Origin: GCA-002282575 sp964606405
GTDB lineage: Bacteria > Pseudomonadota > Gammaproteobacteria > Thiomicrospirales > Thiomicrospiraceae
Direction: 5' to 3'
Assembly: GCA_964606405.1 (NCBI GenBank)
Contig: CAZSGH010000006.1
Location: 1-64,000, forward strand
Length of the DNA stretch: 64,000 nucleotides
Part shown: positions 1 to 8,157 of the stretch, in pieces
How positions within the stretch are numbered: the stretch's first letter is position 1
How the letters are laid out: each line of letters starts with the position of its first letter
Translations under genes and position numbers: made by a program
The notes under the pieces: model-generated
What the model was told of the DNA's origin: nothing
The model's database searches: none
What the model saw: the letters and a program-made list of their open reading frames with translations, nothing else

Positions 1-305
1 TGCTTGACTCCTTGATGCGCTTCATTAAACGCATCAGGGCTAACCTTATCGCTGACTTTATTGGCGATAATAAAAATAAGCACACCCGCTGCCGCTTCTA
101 AGGTTGCTAGCACAATCACCATATAAGCCAACGCCAGATTTTGCGTTAACTGCCAATGATGCGCACTGACAGCAAGCATGAGAATCACCGCATTCAGCAG
201 CATTTCCAGCGAGAAGAAAATACGTAAAAAATCACTTTTTGAGCTAATGCCATACAGCCCAATACTGAACAACAGAATAGCAAAGATGAGTTCGATATTA
301 ACCAT
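1..305 (-). CDS. nuoK: NADH-quinone oxidoreductase subunit K (NuoK), cut by window edge
   Basis: Small antiporter-like membrane subunit of the complex I proton-pumping arm. Reading the minus strand from the ATG at 305 gives MVNIELIFAILLFSIGLYG and continues for 101 codons without a stop, so the C-terminus lies outside the window. Three membrane segments can be seen. The two membrane glutamates typical of NuoK are kept, in SLEMLLNAV and ATLEAAAG. The start overlaps the end of nuoJ by 8 bp, so the two are translationally coupled. It is the most distal gene of the nuo cluster visible here; nuoL, nuoM and nuoN would be expected beyond position 1. Confidence 0.93.
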   Translation of the reverse strand, partial: MVNIELIFAILLFSIGLYGISSKSDFLRIFFSLEMLLNAVILMLAVSAHHWQLTQNLALAYMVIVLATLEAAAGVLIFIIANKVSDKVSPDAFNEAHQGVK

Positions 306-765
306 GTTGTTTACCACGCAAAAATCTCACCATTTTCATCGTGCCGTAAAGCAAGCTGACACCGATCAAGGCAAAAATCAGCACAAAGTCGGCATAGTGT
401 TCGGTAAAGGCTTGCGCCTGATTACTGGTGTGTGGTGTTAGCGTCTGCATTGTCGGCAACATCATGGTGACTAAATACATTAGTGCCGCGCCCACGGCAA
501 TACTCGATACAATCGCCCATGGGCGTGCTTTGGCTTTAGGGAATGTATCGCCAATGACGGTGATACCAAATAACATCAATACCACGATACCGCCCGTATA
601 AACGAAGATTTGCAGCAGACCCAGCAGCTTTTCATCCAGTACAAAGTAGTAAATGCCGAGTAAGAACATCATCAAGGCAAAGGCAATCATCGCAGGCACG
701 GTTTTTTTCAGGGTAATGGACGCCAGTGCCAAAATCAGCACCGCCACTAAAATGAGTAAACTCAT
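298..765 (-). CDS. nuoJ: NADH-quinone oxidoreductase subunit J (NuoJ)
   Basis: Membrane subunit of complex I, 155 residues, close to the family size. It has five hydrophobic segments spread over its length, starting with MSLLILVAVLILALASI, and a glycine- and valine-rich third segment (VYTGGIVVLMLFGITVIG) matching the conserved NuoJ helix with the pi-bulge. The start codon overlaps the nuoI stop by 4 bp and the end overlaps nuoK by 8 bp. Together with NuoA, H and K it forms the part of the membrane arm next to the quinone site. The C-terminal stretch between helices 4 and 5 (about residues 105-125) is polar and probably periplasmic or loop sequence. Confidence 0.93.
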   Translation of the reverse strand: MSLLILVAVLILALASITLKKTVPAMIAFALMMFLLGIYYFVLDEKLLGLLQIFVYTGGIVVLMLFGITVIGDTFPKAKARPWAIVSSIAVGAALMYLVTMMLPTMQTLTPHTSNQAQAFTEHYADFVLIFALIGVSLLYGTMKMVRFLRGKQHG

Positions 766-1328
766 GATTTCTCTCCTTCAGCACCGCTAGCAACGGGTTG
801 CGCGTGTTCAGCTTCAGCCGCCAGTCGTGCTTCTTCGGCTGCGAGTGCTTCTTTTTTCTTGGCTTCCATTTCTTTTTTAACGCGTGCCGCTTCTTCTTCT
901 GCTAATCGACTGTCGATATAGCTTTGCGGGATGTTGGCGCGTAGCCAAAAGCTTTCCTGATCGGCATGACTGCCACCTGTCAAAATATCGAAACGTCCAC
1001 CACTCAGCTTAATCGCTTTTTCAGGTTTGGTGGGGCAGACATCTTCGCACAAACCACAATAAATACAGGTCGCTAAATTGACCTCTGGCACAGTATTGCG
1101 TCGCTTAAACGGTAGTTTCAGCATGGTAATGGCATTCACGGGGCAGATGTCAGCGCAAATATCACAGCCCGTGCAGGCTTCGTGATCGACGGTGTGTTGG
1201 CCACGGTAATTGGCAGACAGATGCACTGCATGATGACGCACATCTTGCGTTGCCAATCGTGGTTGGCGCAAAGCACGCACCACACGGAACATTTTTTGAA
1301 TGATGTGTAGCAACATATTACGAACCAC
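762..1328 (-). CDS. nuoI: NADH-quinone oxidoreductase subunit I (NuoI), two 4Fe-4S ferredoxin-type subunit
   Basis: Ferredoxin-like subunit that relays electrons through clusters N6a and N6b towards NuoB. Both cysteine motifs are intact: CTGCDICADICP and CIYCGLCEDVCP. The ferredoxin core ends near residue 145 and is followed by a 40-residue tail rich in Glu, Lys and Ala that looks like a charged helix; this tail is not part of the usual fold. The start overlaps nuoH by 11 bp. Because no NuoE, NuoF or NuoG gene is in this cluster, NuoI could be the point where an alternative donor such as ferredoxin or flavodoxin docks, and the charged tail might take part; that is inference only. Confidence 0.93.
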   Translation of the reverse strand: MVRNMLLHIIQKMFRVVRALRQPRLATQDVRHHAVHLSANYRGQHTVDHEACTGCDICADICPVNAITMLKLPFKRRNTVPEVNLATCIYCGLCEDVCPTKPEKAIKLSGGRFDILTGGSHADQESFWLRANIPQSYIDSRLAEEEAARVKKEMEAKKKEALAAEEARLAAEAEHAQPVASGAEGEKS

Positions 1329-2271
1329 CTAATAGATAGACTTTAGCGACCAACACCCAGGCCAGATTCAAAAAGCTGAGTGGCACCAGATAGGTCCAAG
1401 CGAAACGGAGCATTTGGTCTAAGCGAATACGTGGCGTTGACGCCCGCACGGTAATCATCACCACCGCCAACACCAGCATTTTGAAAAATAGAACCGCAAA
1501 CCCATCAAACACGCCGCCACGATAACCCGCAAAAAATAGCGTCACAGTCGCGGCAAAGACAATTAAAAACTCGGTGAACTCTGCCAACTTGAGCAGTAGG
1601 TAATTAGTACCTGTGTATTCGGTATAAAAACCATAGACAATTTCTTGTTCGGCATCGGGAATGTTAAACGGCGGTTGCGCCAAAATTCCCAAGGCAGAAA
1701 TAAAAAACAACAATGCACCAGGCAGTAAAATCAAGGTGGTGAGCCAATTGGCTGATTCTACAATCGTCACCAAATTCATGGTGCCAAAAAGCAGTGCAGG
1801 CGCCAGTGCCGCCATAAAAAACGAGGTTTCCATCGAAATCATCTGCGTTAAAATGCGGATGCCACCCAAAAACGAGTATTTGTTGTTCGAACCAAACCCC
1901 GTTAAAAACAGCAAAAACGGCTCGATGCCAATCAGCACCACCAATGCCAATACGCCATACTGCGTATTGACTACCACCAGATTGGGGGACCAAGGCAATA
2001 ACACCAAGGTTAACATTGCCAAGGTTGGCGCTAATAGCGGAATCAGCCCAAACAGATAAGGGTTGACGTTATGTGGCGTGATGCTTTCCTTGCCGAGCAA
2101 TTTGGCAAAGTCGTACACCGTTTGCAGGCTACCACCCATGCCGTTGTAGTGCGGACCTACGCGCTTATGAATGTAGGCGAGTACCTTGCGAGAGAACCAA
2201 AATACAAACAATGCCCACAGCAGTACAAATAGCAGACCCGGGAAAACCAGAATATTAAACAGTAATTCCAT
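1318..2271 (-). CDS. nuoH: NADH-quinone oxidoreductase subunit H (NuoH)
   Basis: Membrane subunit that forms the entry to the quinone chamber and links the redox arm to the proton-pumping arm. It is 317 residues with about eight membrane segments. The conserved RVGPHYNGMGGSLQTVYDFAK loop near the N-terminus and the acidic loop around IPDAEQEIVYGFYTEYTG are both present. It ends 11 bp inside nuoI. Upstream, a 164-bp gap holding a repeat element separates it from nuoCD, at the place where nuoE, nuoF and nuoG would normally be found. Confidence 0.95.
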   Translation of the reverse strand: MELLFNILVFPGLLFVLLWALFVFWFSRKVLAYIHKRVGPHYNGMGGSLQTVYDFAKLLGKESITPHNVNPYLFGLIPLLAPTLAMLTLVLLPWSPNLVVVNTQYGVLALVVLIGIEPFLLFLTGFGSNNKYSFLGGIRILTQMISMETSFFMAALAPALLFGTMNLVTIVESANWLTTLILLPGALLFFISALGILAQPPFNIPDAEQEIVYGFYTEYTGTNYLLLKLAEFTEFLIVFAATVTLFFAGYRGGVFDGFAVLFFKMLVLAVVMITVRASTPRIRLDQMLRFAWTYLVPLSFLNLAWVLVAKVYLLGGS

Positions 2272-2281
2272 ATTACTTGCG

Positions 2282-2435
2282 AGTACCTATAAAAAAACTA
2301 GATGGGTTAGGGGTCTGGGGGAAGGGCTGGTTCATATTAACATGTTACTACATGATTTTTAATCCCCTTCCTCCAGCCAAAAAACAATATTGGGAAATCT
2401 AAAAATGCGCAAAGCGCCATTTTTAGAGGTTTCAC
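2282..2435 (+). repeat. Dispersed bipartite hairpin repeat, copy 1 (subfamily A variant)
   Basis: Fills the gap between nuoCD and nuoH. SL1 is formed by the purine run at about 2312-2328 (TCTGGGGGAAGGG) and its complement ending in CCTTCCTCCAG near 2376. SL2 is at 2399-2426 (CTAAAAATGCGC...CATTTTTAG), nine bases from the nuoCD stop codon. The SL2 loop differs from most copies (GCGCAAAGCGC rather than AAGCGAAGCG), but the stem compensates. If it acts as a terminator it could uncouple nuoCD from nuoH. Confidence 0.75.
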
Positions 2436-4076
2436 CTACCGATCCAAGTCGCCTTGGCAGATATACAAGCTGCCGAATACCAAAGGAATATCCGACAGGG
2501 TTTTGCCTGCTAACAGGTTTTCTAGCATCATGGTGTGGTTGACGCTGGGCGCTTTGATTTTTAAGCGATAGGGCGTTTCATCGGTTTTGCGGGTGACCAA
2601 GTGCATCATCAGCTCACCCCGCGACCATTCCACACGACTGACAGCTTCACCATTGGGTAATTTTTTCGGGATGCGTACCATTGCATCTTTTTCGGGACGA
2701 TAATCACCTGACTCAATCCCTCGACGCAAATCGGCAATGGCTTGCTTGAGAATATCCATCGACTGATCGACTTCTTTGAACAGCACTTCAAAACGGTTTT
2801 TAGCCGAACCCTGCTCTGCCAACATATAGGTCATGTTGATCTTGTCGTAAGCGGCGTAAGGCTCGTCTAAGCGAATATCAGTTTTGACGCCACTGGCGCG
2901 GGCGACAACCCCACACAAGCCGTTGTTCAACACCATTTCTGGTGTGATGATGCCTACTTCCGTTGCACGGCTTTGCATGGTCGGGTTGTTGATGAAAATG
3001 GCATAAAACTCGCTACGTGTCGCTTCGTATTTGGCAATGGCGGCTTCTAGCGTTACTAACAACTCTAGCTTAAGCGGATAGCGCACACCACCGGGCTCAA
3101 TCGATGCAGTCGCAATGCGTGCGCCACTGTAATCTTCCAACACATCTAAGAAATACTCGCGCACATCCAACGCCCACATTTGTAGCGTCACCAACCCCAT
3201 GGTATTGAAAAAACCACCAATGCCCATTAAATGCGACACCACACGCCCAATTTCACCTAGCATGACGCGCATCATGCTCGCAAACGGGGTAATGGGCTTA
3301 CCCGCGATTTCTTCCACCGCCTGCGCGTAGCAAATCATGGCATTGGTATTGTCCATAAAGCAGATGCGCTCAATAGCGACCAATGCACCAACAAAATCTT
3401 TGCCCTCGACCAGATGTTCCAGCCCACGCCAGACATATCCGACATCGGGTTTAACACTGATAATGTCTTCACCATCAACTTCGACCCGTAAGCGCAATGG
3501 CCCGCTGGCTGGGTGCGTTGGTCCCCAGTTGAGCGTGGTGTGTGAACCTTTGCCCATGCGAGCATCATTGATCGCGTGTTCACGCTCGAAACCTTGCACA
3601 ATACACGCCATGTTCTCAATCAAATTAGCTTCGTGCGCTTGCCAGTCAAAGCCCTTGCGAAACGGAAACTTGCCGATAAAATCTTCCGAGATAAAAATAT
3701 TTTCTAACGCAGGATGCCCGATAAAACGCACCCCAAAAGTCGAAAAGGCTTCACGTTCATGCCAGTTTACACTGGGAAATAACGGCGTAAGCGACGGTAT
3801 TTGGCAAGCAGCGAGTTCTCGTGGAATATCGACCTTAATCCACGCATTACGACGGGTCAGTAGGTCTTCAAAAAAATAATTCAGTTCGAGGCGATTGTCA
3901 TCGAGAAAGTCGGTCGGAGATACCGTGATCAGACTGGTCAATCCGTCTGCTTTTAAGGCAGTTGCCAAAGGAATAAGATCATCTTGCGTTGTTAACTTTG
4001 CCTTTATCCAGCATTGTTTGTACGGCTCGCACGATGCAACATGGAAGCCACTGATGAGGGTATGTAGGTCTTTCAT
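2436..4076 (-). CDS. nuoCD: NADH-quinone oxidoreductase subunit C/D fusion (NuoCD-like, divergent quinone site)
   Basis: Fusion of the 30-kDa and 49-kDa subunits, 546 residues. The NuoC part ends with a WHEREAFSTFGVRF motif and GHPALENI/FRKGF (about residues 105-145). The NuoD part starts near residue 180. Its N-terminal motif is GPTHPASGP (about 185-193), where canonical NuoD has GPQHPxxHG, so the quinone-binding histidine is missing. At 236-243 it reads ERICFMDN, where the quinone-binding tyrosine of RMDYLHS is replaced by Phe; ERIC recalls the first half of the ERICGIC motif of [NiFe] hydrogenases, with the second cysteine absent. The C-terminus is GSLYICQGDLDR, matching the usual end. Preceded by nuoB with a 1-bp gap. 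Function as an electron-transfer subunit is likely; the acceptor is less certain. Confidence 0.9.
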   Translation of the reverse strand: MKDLHTLISGFHVASCEPYKQCWIKAKLTTQDDLIPLATALKADGLTSLITVSPTDFLDDNRLELNYFFEDLLTRRNAWIKVDIPRELAACQIPSLTPLFPSVNWHEREAFSTFGVRFIGHPALENIFISEDFIGKFPFRKGFDWQAHEANLIENMACIVQGFEREHAINDARMGKGSHTTLNWGPTHPASGPLRLRVEVDGEDIISVKPDVGYVWRGLEHLVEGKDFVGALVAIERICFMDNTNAMICYAQAVEEIAGKPITPFASMMRVMLGEIGRVVSHLMGIGGFFNTMGLVTLQMWALDVREYFLDVLEDYSGARIATASIEPGGVRYPLKLELLVTLEAAIAKYEATRSEFYAIFINNPTMQSRATEVGIITPEMVLNNGLCGVVARASGVKTDIRLDEPYAAYDKINMTYMLAEQGSAKNRFEVLFKEVDQSMDILKQAIADLRRGIESGDYRPEKDAMVRIPKKLPNGEAVSRVEWSRGELMMHLVTRKTDETPYRLKIKAPSVNHTMMLENLLAGKTLSDIPLVFGSLYICQGDLDR

Positions 4077-4077
4077 A

Positions 4078-4551
4078 TCAGAACGTCATTTGTTTCCATA
4101 ACCCACCCTGACTTGCCGCACTGGGTTCGCCCTTGCGCATTTTTTCTTTAATGATGTCTAAGCCCGTAATAATCGCTTCAGGTTTGGGTGGGCAACCTGC
4201 GACAAAGGCATCGGCAGGGAGGATTTCAGTCATGTTTTTAATCACCGATACAGACTCATTGTAAGGCCCGCCATCGTAGGCACAAGCACCAATGGCTAAC
4301 ACATAACTCGGTTCTGGCATTTGAGCAAAGGTACGCAATAACGCAGGTAGAATCTTTTTAGATACCAGCCCCGTAATAATCATCACATCGGCTTGGCGGG
4401 GTGTTGGCGTTTGCATATAGCCATAGCGTTCCCAATCGTAACGAGGACCTGTTGCCGCCGCCATTTCTAAAGAGCAGCAACCACTACAAAAATGTACAAT
4501 CCACGGGCTTTCACTTTGCGCATAGTTGAAGAAATCTAAAATTTTAAGCAC
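4078..4551 (-). CDS. nuoB: NADH-quinone oxidoreductase subunit B (NuoB)
   Basis: Carries the terminal iron-sulfur cluster N2 that hands electrons to the quinone. All four expected ligand cysteines can be seen: the adjacent pair at about residues 25-26 (in HFCSGCCSLEM), Cys90 in GACAYDGG and Cys120 in GCPPKPEA. The stretch TGPRYDWERYG after the cysteine pair also fits NuoB. It has an extra Cys22 just before the pair and SGCC in place of the usual LACC, so it is a divergent family member, in keeping with the divergent NuoD next door. The start overlaps the end of nuoA by 8 bp. Confidence 0.93.
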   Translation of the reverse strand: MLKILDFFNYAQSESPWIVHFCSGCCSLEMAAATGPRYDWERYGYMQTPTPRQADVMIITGLVSKKILPALLRTFAQMPEPSYVLAIGACAYDGGPYNESVSVIKNMTEILPADAFVAGCPPKPEAIITGLDIIKEKMRKGEPSAASQGGLWKQMTF

Positions 4552-4873
4552 GGTTGTATTCCTTCATGGTGATCATCAGCGCCACCGTCAAAATGCCTGC
4601 CAATAGCGCCGCCACATTGAGCGCATGGGTATTGTCGCTAAACACAAACAGGCTAAAGAACAAGCCTGCCATATCAATCACAATAAACAGAATGGCAAAC
4701 ACAAAATAGCCAAAGTTCGCTTTTTGCGCCATGCTACTGCTGGCAGGTAAGCCACATTCAAAATGGTCGTTTTTAACGGCATTGGGTCGGAAAGGCGATA
4801 AAAAAACGCCCAGCAAGTAAATGGCAACCATACTTGCAAAAGCCCCTAATGCATATAAAAAAACAGTTTCCAC
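4544..4873 (-). CDS. nuoA: NADH-quinone oxidoreductase subunit A (NuoA)
   Basis: First gene of the nuo cluster, 109 residues with three membrane helices. The loop motif HFECGLP (family: YECG) before helix 2 is present. In helix 2 the family pattern FDVE carries two acidic residues; here the sequence is IDMA, so the Asp is kept but the Glu is replaced by Ala. The 177-bp gap to the divergent folA must hold the nuo promoter; I do not see a convincing -35/-10 pair there. Confidence 0.93.
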   Translation of the reverse strand: METVFLYALGAFASMVAIYLLGVFLSPFRPNAVKNDHFECGLPASSSMAQKANFGYFVFAILFIVIDMAGLFFSLFVFSDNTHALNVAALLAGILTVALMITMKEYNRA

Positions 4874-5050
4874 GTGTGTGCTCGATCGTTGTTTGGGTTT
4901 TGGCTTTATTGCTGAATCAGCATTTTATAATGGGCTATTTTACTCGAAATAGATATTGATAGGATCTTTCGGTTTTACAATAAGTTTTGCCTATCACTTC
5001 TGGCTGGCATATTATTTCCAAATTGCCCCGTATTTAATGGAGTTTTTACG

Positions 5051-5554
5051 ATGGATATTAGCTTAATTGCCGCAATAGATAAGAATCGTGCTATTGGTTT
5101 TGATAACAAACTACCGTGGCATTTACCCGATGACTTAACCTTTTTTAAGAGGCAAACGCAAGGTGGTGTGGTAGTTATGGGACGCAAAACTTTTGAATCG
5201 CTTGGCTGTCGTCCGCTGCCCAATCGCCGTAATATTGTGCTCACCCGTCAAGCCGACTGGCAACACTCGGGGGTTGAAGTGGCGCACGATTGGCGCGCAT
5301 TAACAGCTCAACTGGCTGCAGAGCATGTTGGTAAACTATGGGTTATCGGTGGCGCGGAAATTTATGCGTTGGCGCTTGTCGATGCGACCGAGTTAATGAT
5401 TACTCATGTGGATACAACTTTGCCGCAAGCCGATGCTTATTTCCCCTATTGGTCACCAGCAGGCTGGTTAGAACGTCCTTTGTCCGAGCACGATGCCGAT
5501 GAGCGTCATGCCTTTTCCTTTCGTCATATCAGTTATCTCGCAACGCTTTGCTAA
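5051..5554 (+). CDS. folA: Dihydrofolate reductase
   Basis: Reduces dihydrofolate to tetrahydrofolate with NADPH in the cytoplasm. The 167-residue length is standard. Seen in order: MDISLIAAIDKNRAIG, the LPWHLPDD motif with the catalytic Asp, VVMGRKTFES and WVIGGAEIY. The ATG at 5051 has a GGAG site nine bases upstream. It is divergent from nuoA and followed by a long repeat-rich gap, so it is probably monocistronic. No feature suggests a trimethoprim-resistant cassette type. Confidence 0.97.
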   Translation: MDISLIAAIDKNRAIGFDNKLPWHLPDDLTFFKRQTQGGVVVMGRKTFESLGCRPLPNRRNIVLTRQADWQHSGVEVAHDWRALTAQLAAEHVGKLWVIGGAEIYALALVDATELMITHVDTTLPQADAYFPYWSPAGWLERPLSEHDADERHAFSFRHISYLATLC

Positions 5555-5557
5555 AGA

Positions 5558-5725
5558 ATAGCTAAAAAAATACGGCTTTCGCCTTTGTTAGGGAATATCT
5601 GAAAAATGCAACGGGTTGGGGGCTTGGTGGCAGGGCTTGTCTCAAATGCCCAAAGATCAAAATCGCGTATCCCTTCTCCCTAACACATTGCAATCTTGTT
5701 AGTAGGGATTCCCTTTAAGTTTTTT
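5558..5725 (+). repeat. Dispersed hairpin repeat, copy 2 (degenerate, subfamily B-like)
   Basis: Starts right after the folA stop. A weak SL2 of the second type lies at about 5563-5592 (CTAAAAAAATACGGCTTTCGCC...TTAG); then comes the sequence ATGCAACGGGTTGGGGGCTTGG seen at the ends of subfamily B copies, and a disrupted SL1 (GCAGGG ... CCCTTCTCCC). The order of modules differs from the intact B copies, so it looks like a rearranged or chimeric copy. Confidence 0.5.
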
Positions 5726-5760
5726 GGTAGTACGTAAATGGCTATACTCATTATTTCCTA

Positions 5761-5790
5761 TTGACCTGCTTTGTTATTGGGTGGTAGGAT
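5761..5790 (+). promoter_or_regulatory. Candidate sigma70 promoter for the chemoreceptor gene
   Basis: TTGACC (5761-5766), an 18-bp spacer and TAGGAT (5785-5790) lie about 130 bp upstream of the chemoreceptor start at 5922. An overlapping GATAAT at 5788-5793 would give a spacer that is too long. Support is from consensus match only. Confidence 0.4.
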
Positions 5791-5825
5791 AATACAAGAA
5801 TATCCACTGCCATCAATAAAATTAG

Positions 5826-5868
5826 CCTCTAAAAAAACAAGCGAAGCCCTAGTTTTTAGCGGCTCTCT
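5826..5868 (+). repeat. Isolated SL2 hairpin of the dispersed repeat family
   Basis: A solo copy of the short hairpin: stem CTAAAAAAAC / GTTTTTAG with the AAGCGAAGC loop core (5829-5859), flanked by CCT and CGGCTCTC. No SL1 module is attached. It lies between the candidate promoter and the start of the chemoreceptor, so it would be in the 5' untranslated region of that transcript. Confidence 0.6.
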
Positions 5869-5921
5869 AACCAATTGATAGAGGCAAAAGCCCACAGATA
5901 AAAACAGAAGGGGTGTAGCTC

Positions 5922-8021
5922 ATGAAGATTAAAGGCAAGTTTACATTAGCGTTTGTTAGTATTTTTACATTGGTTGCGATTGGTTCAATCACTACCTTGT
6001 GGATGAATGCACACGTTGAACAACAAGTCCGTAGCATGCTCAATGAACATCGCGTTAAATATGATTTAGCGCGACAAATTCAATACGAGTCAGCCGTTCG
6101 TGCTGAAGTTCAGCGAAACTTAGTGATTATGACGGATCCTACGCAGCTCGATGTTGAACGCAAAAAAATGAAAGCGTCCGCTGATCGATACGGTGAGCGC
6201 ATGAAGCAGCTCGGTAGTTTCCCGTTAAGCACACAAGAATCAGAAATGATTGAGAAAATTCGTGCCAATGGTAATGAAACCTATGTTGCTTTAGGTGAAT
6301 TCACAAGCAACCTTGAAGCAGATATGAAAGATGAAGCGGTCGAAGTGTTGTATGGGTCAATGCGAGAAATTCAGCAACGCTTTTTTAACTTAATTAATGA
6401 GTTTACGCAGTTGCAAGAACAGGCGTTGCGTCAGTCAGAGCAAGATTTGGCATCAGCCATGACCTTTGCTAATAGTGTGCAAATTGTGTTGGCTATACTG
6501 ATGGCGCTATTGGTTTCCGTCGTGGGGGTTGTATTGACGCGTTCTATTGCCAATCCCTTAGTGCTATTAACCGAAAAAATGCGTTCTATTGCCTTATCAA
6601 CACACTTTTCTCAACGATTAGACCTTGGGCATCGTTCCGATGAAATTGGCGATAGTGTACAGGCGTTTAATCAGTTGATGGCTCAGGTAGATCAGTCATT
6701 AACCGAAGTGAGGTCGGTGATGCGAGCGCTGTCGATGGGTGATTTTACCCCCCGTGTTCTAGCGCCTTTAACCGGTGATCTCGAAGACTTGAAAAACAGT
6801 GTTAATCAGTCAGCCGAAGCCATTTCTGTCAGTATGCATTGTTTGTCGACGGTGTTGACGGCATTGCAAGATGGTCGTTTTAACGTTCAGGCGGATATGG
6901 GGCGTTTGTCTGGTCAATATCGTCAGTTAGTGCAGCAAGGCGTCGAGACAGCAAACACCTTAAATGCGGTGGTGGCGAGTGTTAATGAAACCATGCATTC
7001 CCTTGCTGAGGGAGATTTTGGTGCGCGTGTGAGTGCGCAAGCCACAGGCGATTTGAATCTTCTTTGTCAGAATATTAATCGTATGTCGGAAGAGTTGTCT
7101 CGTGCGGTGTGTGATATACAAGCCTTAGCGACTGCCTTGTCTCAAGGAAAGGTTGCTGCGCGAGTATTAGGGCATTACAACGGTGATATTGGAAAAATTG
7201 CCGTTGCGATGAATCTGGGGGTCGATAAAATCCATAGCAGTTTACGTGATATTAGTGAGGCGGCGTTTGTGGTTGAGCGTGCAAGCGCAGAAGTGTCTGA
7301 TGGTAGTCAGGACTTTTCTGATCGAACACAGCAGCAGGCGTTAGATGTGCAATCGGCAACGGAAGCGATGGCTCGTGTGTTAGCGGTATTGCAACAAAAT
7401 GTGGCATCTACTGAAGAAGGGCGCGTATTGGCATCTAGTACACGTCAGGCTGCTGAATTGGGTGTGGTTAAGATGGATCAAACGGTTCAAGCAATGCAAG
7501 AAATTCGAGAGGCGAATCAGCGAATTACAGGGATTGTGTCACTTATTGATACCATCGCATTTCAAACCAATTTATTGGCACTGAATGCGGCCGTCGAGGC
7601 GGCGAGAGCGGGTGAGCATGGGCGCGGTTTTGCGGTGGTTGCAGGCGAAGTACGAACCTTAGCGCAAAAAGCAGCAGAGGCAGCTCGGGATATTAATGTG
7701 GTGGTGGCTCAATCTGTGGCGAAAACGGCGGTCGGTGACGCTTTAGTTGGTGAAACCGTGGCTGCTTTTAAGCAGATTCAATCTCGATTACTGCAAACGG
7801 ATGCCGCAATCGCTAGCATTAGTGCAGGCATGATCGCACAGCGGACAGGAGCAGAAGGTGTCGGGCGTTCGTTAAACGACATGGATGCGCGTACGCAACA
7901 AAATGCTGCTTTGGTCGAGGAGTTGTCGGCAACGGCAACCACTTTGCGCGAACAGTCGAACGAGATGCTGGGGCGTGTGAGTGTTTTTGATCTAGAAATC
8001 AATACTAAGGGACACCACTAA
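5922..8021 (+). CDS. Methyl-accepting chemotaxis protein
   Basis: Inner-membrane chemoreceptor, 699 residues. N-terminal membrane segment (about 8-27), a periplasmic helical region of roughly 155 residues of the four-helix-bundle type, second membrane segment near 188-208, a HAMP domain, then two or more further HAMP-like repeats (each with a GDF or GDL turn), and the cytoplasmic signalling hairpin near 540-580 (FQTNLLALNAAVEAARAGEHG). No CheR-docking pentapeptide at the C-terminus. The start is preceded by GAAGGGG. No che genes are nearby, so it must feed a signalling array encoded elsewhere; the ligand cannot be told. Confidence 0.94.
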   Translation: MKIKGKFTLAFVSIFTLVAIGSITTLWMNAHVEQQVRSMLNEHRVKYDLARQIQYESAVRAEVQRNLVIMTDPTQLDVERKKMKASADRYGERMKQLGSFPLSTQESEMIEKIRANGNETYVALGEFTSNLEADMKDEAVEVLYGSMREIQQRFFNLINEFTQLQEQALRQSEQDLASAMTFANSVQIVLAILMALLVSVVGVVLTRSIANPLVLLTEKMRSIALSTHFSQRLDLGHRSDEIGDSVQAFNQLMAQVDQSLTEVRSVMRALSMGDFTPRVLAPLTGDLEDLKNSVNQSAEAISVSMHCLSTVLTALQDGRFNVQADMGRLSGQYRQLVQQGVETANTLNAVVASVNETMHSLAEGDFGARVSAQATGDLNLLCQNINRMSEELSRAVCDIQALATALSQGKVAARVLGHYNGDIGKIAVAMNLGVDKIHSSLRDISEAAFVVERASAEVSDGSQDFSDRTQQQALDVQSATEAMARVLAVLQQNVASTEEGRVLASSTRQAAELGVVKMDQTVQAMQEIREANQRITGIVSLIDTIAFQTNLLALNAAVEAARAGEHGRGFAVVAGEVRTLAQKAAEAARDINVVVAQSVAKTAVGDALVGETVAAFKQIQSRLLQTDAAIASISAGMIAQRTGAEGVGRSLNDMDARTQQNAALVEELSATATTLREQSNEMLGRVSVFDLEINTKGHH

Positions 8022-8024
8022 TAA

Positions 8025-8157
8025 CCTAATGGGTTGGATGTCTGAAGGAAGGGGTTGTGAAAAACAGCATGTAACACATTGATTAAATCCCTTCCTTCAG
8101 CTAAAAAATAAACTTGGAAAGTCTAAAAATAAGCGAAGCGAGGTTTTTAGAGGCTCC
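8025..8157 (+). repeat. Dispersed bipartite hairpin repeat, copy 3 (subfamily A)
   Basis: A clean copy between two convergent genes. SL1 pairs CTGAAGGAAGGG (from about 8043) with CCCTTCCTTCAG (ending near 8099) around a loop containing CAGCATGTAACACATTGATT. SL2 is at 8123-8150 (CTAAAAATAAGCGAAGCGAGGTTTTTAG). SL2 is seven bases from the stop of the minus-strand gene at 8158. Confidence 0.85.

Noticed and set aside
2272..2435. Remnant of nuoE, nuoF or nuoG between nuoCD and nuoH
   Set aside because: The 164 bp consist of the repeat element; no coding remnant could be recognised in any frame.
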